Source: Terrihalobacillus insolitus (GTDB lineage Bacteria > Bacillota > Bacilli > Bacillales > Amphibacillaceae). Taken from it: a DNA stretch of 64,000 bases. This document shows, one piece after another, positions 27,038 to 35,778 of this stretch. The DNA is taken from positions 108,977 to 172,976 of the forward strand of contig NZ_JAMQKB010000007.1 of NCBI RefSeq assembly GCF_028416575.1, given 5' to 3'. The notes below the pieces were generated by a model. The model saw only the letters and a list, made by a program, of their open reading frames with translations. It was not told the origin of the DNA and ran no database searches. How positions within the stretch are numbered: position 1 is the stretch's first letter; the number at the start of each line of letters is the position of its first letter. Made by a program: the position numbers and the translations under genes.

Positions 27038-27091
27038 ATGTTTAATGATTATGAACTTGAAAAATTAATGGAAGATCTTCGCATAAAGTGA
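27038..27091 (+). CDS. Tiny ORF, 17 codons
   Basis: MFNDYELEKLMEDLRIK, preceded by AAGGGGG. Its stop is 6 bp from a perfect hairpin. It may be the remaining head of a longer small protein cut by the hairpin element that follows. Confidence 0.35.
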   Translation: MFNDYELEKLMEDLRIK

Positions 27092-27097
27092 AACTTC

Positions 27098-27240
27098 AAT
27101 CAGTGGGGGGATTCGTTCTTCCCCCACTGATTGTTAGTTGAACCAATCGGACCTTTACGGGCAGTTTATCCCCCACTTATCTTTCTTATTAACTTCCTCG
27201 AAATCTTGAAGTGGGGGTATTACTGCCCGTTAAGGCGGGA
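27098..27240 (+). mobile_element. Two-hairpin element, solo copy of the tnpB-upstream hairpin
   Basis: Hairpin 1: AATCAGTGGGGG (27098-27109) with CCCCCACTGATT (27121-27132), perfect. Hairpin 2: arms 27157-27178 and 27209-27230, outer ACGGGCAG/CTGCCCGT and inner CCCCCACTT/AAGTGGGGG, followed by GATAAAAT. The second hairpin has the same plan, orientation and flank as the one before the tnpB gene at the window's end, but no transposon gene follows. Probably a relic or non-autonomous IS605-type piece. Confidence 0.5.
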
Positions 27241-27244
27241 TAAA

Positions 27245-27519
27245 ATAATGAATAAGTAAAGGAAGAAACCGATGCATGATCTTGATAGGATGAATACCTA
27301 AATTTGCAGCGGCTATCTTATGCCCGCCGAGCCTGGGATAGCAGCCCCCCCTCCCCTTCGTAATACTCAACTACGCCCCCAGAATACTCAACTAGCCAGA
27401 AAAATAAAAGTTTGGTATTTTAAACGTTGAAGTTGTCGTATATACTGTACATTATGTTCCGTGTTTTGTTTTATATATTTATAATGCGTGAATTTAGTAT
27501 GTACACTGGGGAGATTTAG
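27245..27519 (+). other. Leader/intergenic region before trkH
   Basis: No gene is supported here. GGCTATC...GATAGCAGCC (about 27311-27347) can form a hairpin, and AATACTCAACTA occurs twice (about 27362 and 27384). In B. subtilis the ktrAB potassium transporter has a c-di-AMP riboswitch; I could not recognise that consensus here. An AT-rich promoter region with TATATA/TATAAT-like boxes precedes the gene. Confidence 0.3.
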
Positions 27520-28872
27520 ATGATAAAACCAAAATTAAAAAGTTTAACTACCATTCATCATATTGTCCTGTATTACTTTTTAGCAGTTTGCGTGTCTACC
27601 TTACTTTTAAGTATTCCACTTTTTCAACAAAAGGGAGTATCTTTGTCGTTTATCGATATATTATTTACCGCAGTTAGCGCAATTAGTGTGACAGGATTAA
27701 CCGTTGTGTCAACAGCAGATACTTTTAATGCTGGCGGCTACATTGCACTAGCTGTTGTCCTTCAATTTGGTGGCATTGGAATCATGACGTTAGGCACGTT
27801 TATATGGATACTACTTGGGAAAAAAATAGGGCTGCGTGGTAGACAATTGATTCGAATTGACCAAAATCGGACAACATTGTCTGGCTTGGTTAAATTAATG
27901 CTAAAAATACTTCAAATCGTACTGACCATCGAACTAGTTGGAACACTTATTCTTAGTACATACTTTTTAAAATATTTTGATTCGTGGCAAGAAGCATTAC
28001 TGCAAGGATTTTTCGGTGCGGTAAGCGCAACGACAAACGCAGGATTTGATATCACTGGTTCGTCCTTGCTCCCTTTTGCAAATGATTATTTTGTCCAATT
28101 TATTAATATGGTTTTACTTATTCTAGGCGCTATCGGTTTTCCTGTTTTAATTGAGCTTCAGGAGCTTCTAAGCGGTAAATACCGAGACATTAATGATAAA
28201 TACCACTTTTCTTTATTTACGAAACTTACATCCGTTACATTTTTTGCACTCGTTGTTCTAGGTGCTTTGCTCATTTATGTGTTAGAAAGAACTTCATTTT
28301 TTGCCGATAAAGCATGGCACGAAACACTTTTCTATAGCTTATTCCAATCCATTACTGCGAGGAATGGAGGTTTAGCAACGATGGATGTAAGTGAATTTAC
28401 AATTCCAACACTGCTTGTTATTAGTGGATTAATGTTCATTGGTGCTTCTCCTAGTAGTGTTGGTGGTGGAATTCGAACGACCACGTTTGCAATTATGTTA
28501 TTGTCGATTTTTAACTATGCCAAAGGAAATTCTAGCATCAAAATATTTGGGAGGGAACTTGATAATGAAGATATCATTCGATCTTTTATCGTGATCACGA
28601 CTGCGACCATGCTTTGTGCAACAGCAATAATCCTCTTAACCTATACGGAGGACTTTTCTTTCATTGCGATTTTGTTTGAAGTAACTTCTGCATTTGGAAC
28701 TACTGGTTTGTCCATGGGAATTACTGCTGATTTAAGTATGTTTGGTAAAATAATTATTATATTTCTTATGTTTGTAGGTAGAATTGGGATCTTCTCCTTT
28801 TTATTCCTGATGAGAGGGAAAGAAACGCCAGACTTATATCATTATCCAACAGAAAAGGTGATTATTGGCTAA
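27520..28872 (+). CDS. TrkH/KtrB-family potassium transporter
   Basis: A 450-residue membrane subunit of a Ktr-type K+ uptake system. Four pore-loop filters are visible around TAVSAISVTGLTVV, GAVSATTNAGFDITG, QSITARNGGLATMD and VTSAFGTTGLSMG, with GGIRTTTFA near the gate. It needs a KtrA/KtrC regulatory partner, which is not adjacent. RBS GGGGAG. The lack of a ktrA neighbour resembles KtrD of B. subtilis. Confidence 0.93.
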   Translation: MIKPKLKSLTTIHHIVLYYFLAVCVSTLLLSIPLFQQKGVSLSFIDILFTAVSAISVTGLTVVSTADTFNAGGYIALAVVLQFGGIGIMTLGTFIWILLGKKIGLRGRQLIRIDQNRTTLSGLVKLMLKILQIVLTIELVGTLILSTYFLKYFDSWQEALLQGFFGAVSATTNAGFDITGSSLLPFANDYFVQFINMVLLILGAIGFPVLIELQELLSGKYRDINDKYHFSLFTKLTSVTFFALVVLGALLIYVLERTSFFADKAWHETLFYSLFQSITARNGGLATMDVSEFTIPTLLVISGLMFIGASPSSVGGGIRTTTFAIMLLSIFNYAKGNSSIKIFGRELDNEDIIRSFIVITTATMLCATAIILLTYTEDFSFIAILFEVTSAFGTTGLSMGITADLSMFGKIIIIFLMFVGRIGIFSFLFLMRGKETPDLYHYPTEKVIIG

Positions 28873-28923
28873 TTACTTTTCGATTACAACAAAATGAGAG
28901 GCTGCCTAAATCCGCAACCTCTA

Positions 28924-29082
28924 CTATTCGTCCTGTTGATTCTGATCCTCATTTATTTTGTCTTGCGGAAGTGGATCGATCTTGTGTTGGTAAGAATAGC
29001 CCTTATTTATCGTTAATATGCTAAGGCCTAACACCATAAGTACGATAAAAAATCCAATAATAAAAATAACGATCATACCCAT
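28924..29082 (-). CDS. ytzI: YtzI-like small membrane protein
   Basis: 52 residues: one hydrophobic helix (MIVIFIIGFFIVLMVLGLSI) followed by NKGYSYQHKIDPLP and an acidic tail. This matches the YtzI pattern of Bacillus. The ATG is preceded by AAAGGGGAA on the minus strand. It is convergent with trkH. Role unknown. Confidence 0.7.
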   Translation of the reverse strand: MGMIVIFIIGFFIVLMVLGLSILTINKGYSYQHKIDPLPQDKINEDQNQQDE

Positions 29083-29188
29083 TTAAATTCCCCTTTAGTT
29101 ATGTGATACAGGTACCTAAGTTAAAGAACCCCTATCATGATCATAACGTTGTTCAGGGCTTTGGACAACTTCAAAATTTCGTCATCCT

Positions 29189-29229
29189 GATTCCCCGATG
29201 TTTCAGTTTGCTGAAATGATTCGCATGGT
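29189..29229 (+). repeat. Partial copy of the element at 45742
   Basis: GATTCCCCGATGTTTCAG followed by a short CTGAAATGATTCGCAT stretch matches GATTCCCTGATGTTTCAG plus its flank at 45777-45810. The hairpin part is missing. Confidence 0.45.
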
Positions 29230-29284
29230 TGTAAATGGTATAGGTAAACCCAAAAAGGGAAAGATACTGTAAAAAGGAGAGATC

Positions 29285-29440
29285 ATGTTGTCTGAGAAAA
29301 ATCGAAAGGAACCCAAATTTGAACGCAGCTATGAGTCTGATGGTGAGATGAGTAAGAAGAAAATTGATAAATCGAAAGCAAGAAAACCAAACGCGCAAGA
29401 TGAAAGTCTTTTTTTTAACATAACGGAGTCAAGTGAATAA
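29285..29440 (+). CDS. Small basic hypothetical protein
   Basis: 51 residues, starting MLSEKNRKEPKFERSY, very rich in Lys/Glu/Ser (SKKKIDKSKARKP), soluble and probably disordered. A strong RBS AAAAAGGAGAG precedes the ATG at normal distance. It has no match I recognise. Downstream is a terminator hairpin that was split by a mobile element. Confidence 0.5.
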   Translation: MLSEKNRKEPKFERSYESDGEMSKKKIDKSKARKPNAQDESLFFNITESSE

Positions 29441-29488
29441 ATGTATTTTTTGCTTTTAGGGCATGAAACACCTTATGATCAATATAAG

Positions 29489-29705
29489 TGCGTGTTCAAA
29501 AAGTCGGCAAATTAGAAGCAAGCAGATCGAGGCGGCGTAGTTTTGAGTAACGGAACGTATGCTTTTAATACGTGAGTAACGGAAAAACAAGCCATTTAAG
29601 GAATACAGGCTAAGACCGCCACGTCCTGTGGCAACGCCTGCATGACCCACATCGTGTGGACCCGAGATGCGCAGCTTATCATTTGGTGACTTTTTGAACA
29701 TCCTC
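29489..29705 (-). mobile_element. MITE copy 1 with 6-bp target duplication TATAAG
   Basis: 217 bp from TGCGTGTTCAAAAAGTC to GACTTTTTGAACATCCTC, flanked by TATAAG on both sides (29483-29488, 29706-29711). Joining the flanks rebuilds a terminator: ACACCTTAT, short loop, ATAAGGTGT and TTTT. The core contains both modules seen separately in other copies (the GCCGCCTCGACCTGCTTG module and the CACGTCCTG module). No ORF for a transposase. Confidence 0.85.
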
Positions 29706-29752
29706 TATAAGGTGTTTTCGTATGTTTTTTTCTATTAATAGGAGTGAAGACG

Positions 29753-30256
29753 TTGAAGGAAATCCCAGATCGATTAAAGAAAAACCTTAATATATTGTTT
29801 GTTGGATTCAATCCAAGTATTCGCTCCTCACAAACAGGCCATCACTATGCCAATCCGAGCAATAGATTTTGGTCTATACTTTATCAATCGGGATTAACTC
29901 CTAAAAAATTCACACCTGATGAGGACGAAAAACTGTTAGAATTGGGGCTGGGATTAACCAACATTGTAGCTAGACCAACAAAAGGGGCCGCAGATATTAA
30001 AAAACTGGAATACGAACATGGAAGTATGTTATTGCAGAAAAAGATTATAGAATACAAGCCAAAAGTAGTTTGCTTTGTAGGAAAAGGTGTGTACCAGGAA
30101 TACGCAAAAAAACGTAACGTTTCATGGGGAAAACAAGACCACCCATTTTCTTCTAGAGAAGCGATTGAATTTGTAGCACCTTCCTCGAGCGGCTTGGTTA
30201 GAATGAAAATGAATGAAATTGTGGATATTTATCGTCAATTAAATAATTACATTTAG
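29753..30256 (+). CDS. mug: G:T/G:U mismatch-specific DNA glycosylase
   Basis: About 167 residues of the Mug/TDG branch of the uracil-DNA glycosylases. FVGFNPSIRSSQTGHHYANP holds the catalytic NP motif and SSSGLVRM the second motif. It removes uracil or thymine from G mismatches. The frame opens at GTG 29744, but TTG 29753 has AGGAG at proper spacing. It lies 16 bp before the SDR gene, probably one unit. Confidence 0.9.
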   Translation: MKEIPDRLKKNLNILFVGFNPSIRSSQTGHHYANPSNRFWSILYQSGLTPKKFTPDEDEKLLELGLGLTNIVARPTKGAADIKKLEYEHGSMLLQKKIIEYKPKVVCFVGKGVYQEYAKKRNVSWGKQDHPFSSREAIEFVAPSSSGLVRMKMNEIVDIYRQLNNYI

Positions 30257-30271
30257 AGAGGTGGGGAAAAA

Positions 30272-31030
30272 ATGCAATATGCTGTCGTTACAGGTACTTC
30301 TAGAGGGTTAGGAGAATCTATTGCAAAAAAATTAATGAAAATTGGTATTCATATTATTGGTGTGTCTAGAAACGAAAATGAAGGATTGGCTCTGTATGCC
30401 AAAGAATGTGGGACCTCCTATGTACACGTTCCATGTGACATACGTAATCCCAAGCAGGTGGAGGAAGTATTTACAAAGATAGGGGAGACCGTTTTTGATC
30501 AACGTCCAGAACTTGTTTATTTGATTAATAATGCAGGCGTAGTGGAGCCGATTGATCATGTTGGAAATCTAGATGCAATGAAGTTATCCGATCATGTTAA
30601 TGTAAACCTTTTGGCTCCAATGGTTATTACGAATCTTTTCCTACAAAGAGCAGAGCAGACTGCTACTTGTTTAATTACAGTTAATGTAACTTCAGGTGCA
30701 GGCGAAAGTGCTGTTTACGGGTGGAGTGCCTATTGTAGCACAAAGGCTGGATTAAATAGGTATACGGAGACAGTAGCTTTGGAACAAGAAGAACGGGGAA
30801 CAAACAATAAAACAATTGCCTTTAGTCCCGGAATCATGGACACTAAAATGCAAGATCAAATTCGGTCATCAACAGAAGATGCATTTAAAGAAGTAGAAAA
30901 ATTCAAGCAATACAAAGAAAATAATCTACTCAAATCAACAGATAGGATAGCAGGTGCACTTGCCGACCTTCTTAGAGATGGCAACAAGCTCCAAAACGGA
31001 AAAATCTATTATGTCAAAGAACTACTATAA
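30272..31030 (+). CDS. Short-chain dehydrogenase, YueD/benzil reductase-like
   Basis: 252 residues, Rossmann fold. NADP-binding TGTSRGLG, the NNAGV strand and the catalytic YCSTKAG (Tyr-x-x-x-Lys, with an upstream Ser in NVTSGAGES) are visible. It resembles YueD and sepiapterin reductase-like enzymes, which reduce benzil stereospecifically; the physiological substrate is unknown. RBS AGAGGTGGGG. The hairpin array begins about 50 bp downstream. Confidence 0.8.
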   Translation: MQYAVVTGTSRGLGESIAKKLMKIGIHIIGVSRNENEGLALYAKECGTSYVHVPCDIRNPKQVEEVFTKIGETVFDQRPELVYLINNAGVVEPIDHVGNLDAMKLSDHVNVNLLAPMVITNLFLQRAEQTATCLITVNVTSGAGESAVYGWSAYCSTKAGLNRYTETVALEQEERGTNNKTIAFSPGIMDTKMQDQIRSSTEDAFKEVEKFKQYKENNLLKSTDRIAGALADLLRDGNKLQNGKIYYVKELL

Positions 31031-31080
31031 AATTTTTGGGAATCATGGTCCTAGGTTCAGCAACAGTTTTAAATCTAGTC

Positions 31081-32890
31081 CGAAAATCAATCCAGCGCGT
31101 CGTCATCTGAGTTATGAGGACGCAAACAGGGCCGAAAACCAATCCAACGCGTCGTCATCCGAGTTATGAGGACGCAAACAGGGCCGAAAACCAATCCAAC
31201 GCGTCGTCATCCGAGTTATGAAGACGCAAACAGGGTCGAAAATCGACTCAACGCGTCGTCATTTGAGTGATGAGGACGCAAACAGGGTCGGAAACCGATT
31301 CAACGCGTCGTCATCCGAGTTATGAGGACGCAAACAGGGCCGAAAACCAATCCAACGCGTCGTCATCCGAGTTATGAGGACGCAAACAGGGTCGGAAATC
31401 GACTCAACGCGTCGTCATCCGAGTTATGAGGACGCAAACAGGGTCGGAAACCGATTCAACGCGTCGTCATCCGAGTTATGAGGACGCAAACAGGGCCGAA
31501 AACCAATCCAACGCGTCGTCATCCGAGTTATGAGGACGCAAACAGGGCCGAAAACCAATCCAACGCGTCGTCATCCGAGTTATGAGGACGCAAACAGGGC
31601 CGAAAATCAATCCAGCGCGTCGTCATCTGAGTTATGAGGACGCAAACAGGGTCGAAAACCAATCCAACGCGTCGTCATTTGAGTGATGAGGACGCAAACA
31701 GGGTCGAAAACCAATCCAACGCGTCGTCATCCGAGTTATGAGGACGCAAACAGGGTCGGAAATCGACTCAACGCGTCGTCATCCGAGTTATGAGGACGCA
31801 AACAGGGTCGGAAATCGACTCAACGCGTCGTCATCCGAGTTATGAGGACGCAAACAGGGTCGGAAACCAATCCAACGCGTCGTCATCCGAGTTATGAAGA
31901 CGCAAACAGGGTCGGAAATTGACTCAACGCGTCGTCATCCGAGTTATGAGGACGCAAACAGGGTCGGAAACCGATTCAACGCGTCGTCATCCGAGTTATG
32001 AGGACGCAAACAGGGCCGAAAACCAATCCAACGCGTCGTCATCTGAGTTATGAGGACGCAAACAGGGCCGAAAACCAATCCAACGCGTCGTCATCCGAGT
32101 TATGAGGACGCAAACAGGGCCGAAAACCAATCCAACGCGTCGTCATCCGAGTGATGAGGACGCAAACAGGGCCGAAAACCAATCCAACGCGTCGTCATCC
32201 GAGTGATGAGGACGCAAACAGGGTCGAAAATCGACTCAACGCGTCGTCATTTGAGTGATGAGGACGCAAACAGGGTCGAAAACCAATCCAGCGCGTCGTC
32301 ATCTGAGTTATGAGGACGCAAACAGGGTCGAAAACCAATCCAACGCGTCGTCATCCGAGTTATGAGGACGCAAACAGGGCCGAAAACCAATCCAACGCGT
32401 CGTCATCTGAGTTATGAGGACGCAAACAGGGTCGGAAACCGATTCAACGCGTCGTCATCCGAGTTATGAGGACGCAAACAGGGCCGAAAATCGACTCAAC
32501 GCGTCGTCATCCGAGTTATGAGGACGCAAACAGGGCCGAAAATCGACTCAACGCGTCGTCATCCGAGTTATGAGGACGCAAACAGGGCCGAAAACCAATC
32601 CAACGCGTCGTCATCTGAGTTATGAAGACGCAAACAGGGCCGAAAACCAATCCAACGCGTCGTCATCTGAGTTATGAGGACGCAAACAGGGTCGGAAACC
32701 GATTCAACGCGTCGTCATCTGAGTTATGAGGACGCAAACAGGGTCGAAAATCGACTCAACGCGTCGTCATCCGAGTTATGAGGACGCAAACAGGGCCGAA
32801 AATCGATTCAACGCGTCGTCATCTGAGTTATGAGGACGCAAACAGGGCCGAAAACCAATCCAACACGTCGTCATCCGACTGATGAGGCTG
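31081..32890. repeat. 52-bp tandem hairpin array B, 35 phased units
   Basis: The core CGTCGTCAT starts at 31098 and last at 32866; the distance, 1768 bp, is exactly 34 x 52, so there are 35 hairpins with no net indel. Each unit has a 9-bp stem with one mismatch, CGTCGTCAT against ATGAGGACG, around a 7-nt loop (CCGAGTT, CTGAGTT or CCGAGTG). The linker GCAAACAGGG is nearly invariant; a short segment after it varies between a few forms (TCGGAAACCGATTC, TCGGAAATCGACTC, CCGAAAACCAATCC). All frames have stops. It fills the space between two convergent genes. Confidence 0.95.
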
Positions 32891-32893
32891 CAA

Positions 32894-34333
32894 TCAACTT
32901 TTATCTAAAAAATCCTGAATATGCTTTGTATACTTTTCTTTGTTGTAGGTGCAATAAAGGTCACTTGTTAGCCTGACAGGATCACCAAAGAAGAATCGTT
33001 CATAAAGTGTTTGCCGTGTTCCAAATGCACTCATCGTCATATCCCACGCAAGTCGAAACAGCTTTACACGCTCTTCTGCATTTTTTGCTTTACTTTGTAA
33101 ATAACGATCCAGATCCGTTCGAATTTCTGAATTAAAATCGTTTTCAGTAGGTAAAGAAACGAACCCACTAGCACCGAGCTGCTGTACAATTTCTCCAAAA
33201 CGAGGGTACATTTTTGGGAAGTAAGTGATAGCAACTTTTAGTGGAACAGTGCTTGGGCGCATACATCCCCACTGGTCCATCTCTGCGTCCAATTCAGATT
33301 GAACCAACAATGCTTTCATCGTTTCCAAGCCAACAATCACTTCGGCAACTTTTTCTTGAACGTGCTGGTATTCACTGATATGAATTGCATCGACCAACTG
33401 CTGAACAACTCCTAAAACGAATTCTGTCTTTACCACTTGTCTTGCTACAACTTGATGAAGAGCAAAGGGCTGAAAAGAACTGTCGTTTACAAATGTACGA
33501 GCAGCGTCCACATTTTCATAATAAAAAACGCGATCCCAAGGAACGAGTACATGATCAAAAACGACGACACTATCCATTTCTTCAAATCGTGAACTGAGTG
33601 GATAATTAAAGGAGGATTGGCCGTGAACAAACGATTCTCTGCATATGAATTTCAGTCCAGTTGTATCACTTGGAATGGAAAAGGCAAATGCTTGGCTGTT
33701 GTTTGTAACCCCACCCGTTGCTAATACGATTATTTCATCTGTTATTCCGCCTTGTGTAGCTAGTAATCGCGCCCCTTTTATGAGTAGTCCATCCTTTGTT
33801 TTATCAACTATTCTTGCAGATATGGCTTCTTCAGGATCTTCTATATATAATTGCGATCTATTTACTTGAGGATTAATAAAGGTATGTGTGAAGGATAGAT
33901 CCTTTTCTCTTGCATATTCATAAAAGCGTACAACATTATCTGGAAATACATGTTCCATACCCTTTAAAAGTGGAGAGGAGGAAGCTAATGCCATAAGTAT
34001 CGTATTCATGTAATCTGGGCTACGTCCCATCATGCCACCACTAGCTTTAGCCCATTCCTGTATCATCTTTCTCCTTTTTAAAAGGTCATCCTTTGTTCTG
34101 GGCTGCATGAAAGAGGTACCAATTTGGTTCCCGGTAGTAGGGGAGGTATAGGTCATCAGTTCTACTAAGTTTTTGTCGTACTGTAAATCATATAAGTGTG
34201 CTTGCGTCTTCATAACACCGCCAAATGCGAGGCTTTCTGACTTTTTTCCTTTTAGTTTACTCCCATCGATCCATACTGTTGTATCTAATTGATCCACTCG
34301 TTCCATGTAATTCTTGCCAGTAATTGCAGGCAT
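32894..34333 (-). CDS. HpaB-type flavin-dependent monooxygenase, oxygenase component
   Basis: About 479 residues of the 4-hydroxyphenylacetate 3-monooxygenase/HpaB family, which uses reduced FAD from a separate reductase. Typical segments are MMGRSPDYMNTILMAL, YEYAREKDLSFTHTFINPQ and a C-terminal LFRLAWDMTMSAFGTRQTLYERFFFGDP. No HpaC reductase gene is nearby. ATG 34333 is set by GAGGAGTGTGTAAT; an in-frame GTG lies at 34342. Its stop codon is 4 bp from the end of the hairpin array. Confidence 0.88.
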   Translation of the reverse strand: MPAITGKNYMERVDQLDTTVWIDGSKLKGKKSESLAFGGVMKTQAHLYDLQYDKNLVELMTYTSPTTGNQIGTSFMQPRTKDDLLKRRKMIQEWAKASGGMMGRSPDYMNTILMALASSSPLLKGMEHVFPDNVVRFYEYAREKDLSFTHTFINPQVNRSQLYIEDPEEAISARIVDKTKDGLLIKGARLLATQGGITDEIIVLATGGVTNNSQAFAFSIPSDTTGLKFICRESFVHGQSSFNYPLSSRFEEMDSVVVFDHVLVPWDRVFYYENVDAARTFVNDSSFQPFALHQVVARQVVKTEFVLGVVQQLVDAIHISEYQHVQEKVAEVIVGLETMKALLVQSELDAEMDQWGCMRPSTVPLKVAITYFPKMYPRFGEIVQQLGASGFVSLPTENDFNSEIRTDLDRYLQSKAKNAEERVKLFRLAWDMTMSAFGTRQTLYERFFFGDPVRLTSDLYCTYNKEKYTKHIQDFLDKS

Positions 34334-34522
34334 ATTACACACTCCTCAATAAGCATTCTAGTATATATGGTTTTGTATATCTTATTGGGAAAACAAAATG
34401 GGTGTTACTCTCATTTTAACGGGGTAATAAAAGTTTCCAGATTGAGGAAGGGGAGACAGAGATTTCGTCAAGATACTTAATTCTCGCGAAAATAAAATTG
34501 GACGACAGCCTGTTTTCTTTAA

Positions 34523-34738
34523 GAGGATGTTCAAAAAGTCACCAAATGATTAGCTGCGCATCTCTTCGTTGGCTTGTTTTTCCGTTGCTCACGTATTAAA
34601 AGCATATCCTTAGAAAAAGAAGAACACTTTTTCTTCGTGCGAGGTAATGCTTTCGAAGCAACAAGCTTTCGCTGCGCTACTCAAAACTACGCCGCCTCGA
34701 CCTGCTTGCTTCTAATTCGGCGACTTTTTGAACACGCA
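34523..34738 (+). mobile_element. MITE copy 2 with 6-bp target duplication CTTTAA
   Basis: 216 bp from GAGGATGTTCAAAAAGTC to GACTTTTTGAACACGCA, flanked by CTTTAA (34517-34522 and 34739-34744). Core: CGTTGGCTTGTTTTTCCGT and an inserted segment with AAGAAGAACACTTTTTCTT, itself a hairpin, then CGCCGCCTCGACCTGCTTG. It lies upstream of the map gene and downstream of the divergent hpaB-type promoter. Confidence 0.85.
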
Positions 34739-34932
34739 CTTTAATGAATATGGAACTGTACATTATTGGTATAATTGTAAATGCAACAATCCAACCTTCC
34801 TAAACTTTGTAGAGTTAATTCAACATGGTGTAGGTAAAAGTATGATAAAATTTTAGACGGGATCTAGTGAAATTTTTTTTAACTGTTACGTACAATAGGA
34901 TAGAATGTGCAGAAATAGGAGTGAGAAAATCA

Positions 34933-35688
34933 ATGATTACAAGAAAAAGCGAACGGGAGATTACTTTAATGCATGAAGCCGGAAAGCTATTAGCCTCCTG
35001 TCATAAAGAAATCGCTAAGCGAATCAAACCAGGAATCACAACGATGGAAATTGAACAATTTGTAGAACGATTCTTGGGAAAACACGGCGCTACACCAGAA
35101 CAAAAAGGTTACAATGGTTATCAATATGCAACATGTGCTTCGATCAACGATGAGATTTGTCATGGATTTCCTAGGAAAGAGCCGCTAAACAATGGTGATA
35201 TTGTAACGATTGATATGGTTGTTAATTTAAATGGCGGGTTAGCAGATTCAGCATGGACTTACGCAGTCGGTGAAATAGATGCACCAACGAAAAAACTATT
35301 AGATGTAACAAAAACCTCCCTATATAAAGGAATTGAACAGGCACAAGAAGGTAACAGAATTGGAGACATTGGTCATGCGATCCAAACATATGTAGAAGCA
35401 GAAGGGTATTCTGTTGTCCGAGATTTTACGGGTCATGGGATTGGTAAAACGATACATGAGGATCCGCATATTCCACATTTTGGTGAGCCAAACAAGGGTC
35501 AACGTTTAAAAGAAGGCATGGTTGTTACAATTGAACCTATGGTGAACACTGGATTCTGGGCAAGCCAAATGGATGATAATAATTGGACTGCTAGAACGAT
35601 TGATGGATCTCTGTCTGCTCAGTATGAACATACAGTTGTTATTACAAAGAATGGTCCGAGGATTCTAACGGATCAAGACGACATTTAA
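34933..35688 (+). CDS. map: Methionine aminopeptidase, type I
   Basis: About 251 residues, removes N-terminal methionine from new proteins. Metal ligands are in TIDMVVNLNGGLADSAWTY, the GHGIGKTIHEDPHIPHFG segment, TIEPMV and the final AQYEHTVV. ATG 34933 follows AGGAGTGAG; the frame is open upstream to 34867 without an RBS. It stands alone, not in the ribosomal protein cluster, so it is probably a second MAP like YflG of B. subtilis. Confidence 0.9.
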   Translation: MITRKSEREITLMHEAGKLLASCHKEIAKRIKPGITTMEIEQFVERFLGKHGATPEQKGYNGYQYATCASINDEICHGFPRKEPLNNGDIVTIDMVVNLNGGLADSAWTYAVGEIDAPTKKLLDVTKTSLYKGIEQAQEGNRIGDIGHAIQTYVEAEGYSVVRDFTGHGIGKTIHEDPHIPHFGEPNKGQRLKEGMVVTIEPMVNTGFWASQMDDNNWTARTIDGSLSAQYEHTVVITKNGPRILTDQDDI

Positions 35689-35778
35689 TCAAGGACAGGA
35701 AGAGGGGTTGAACATCATTTTATTATCTGCCATGACCGATCACTCTTCATGGGAAATTGAACAGTAGGAGGGGTTAAG

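Noticed and set aside
27245..27519. c-di-AMP (ydaO-type) riboswitch before trkH
   Set aside because: Expected from B. subtilis ktrAB, but I could not match the conserved GAACCCGCC-type segments or the pseudoknot order; only a simple hairpin is seen.
31081..32890. CRISPR array
   Set aside because: Units are contiguous 52-bp direct repeats with variation inside the unit; there are no unique spacers of constant length and no cas genes nearby.
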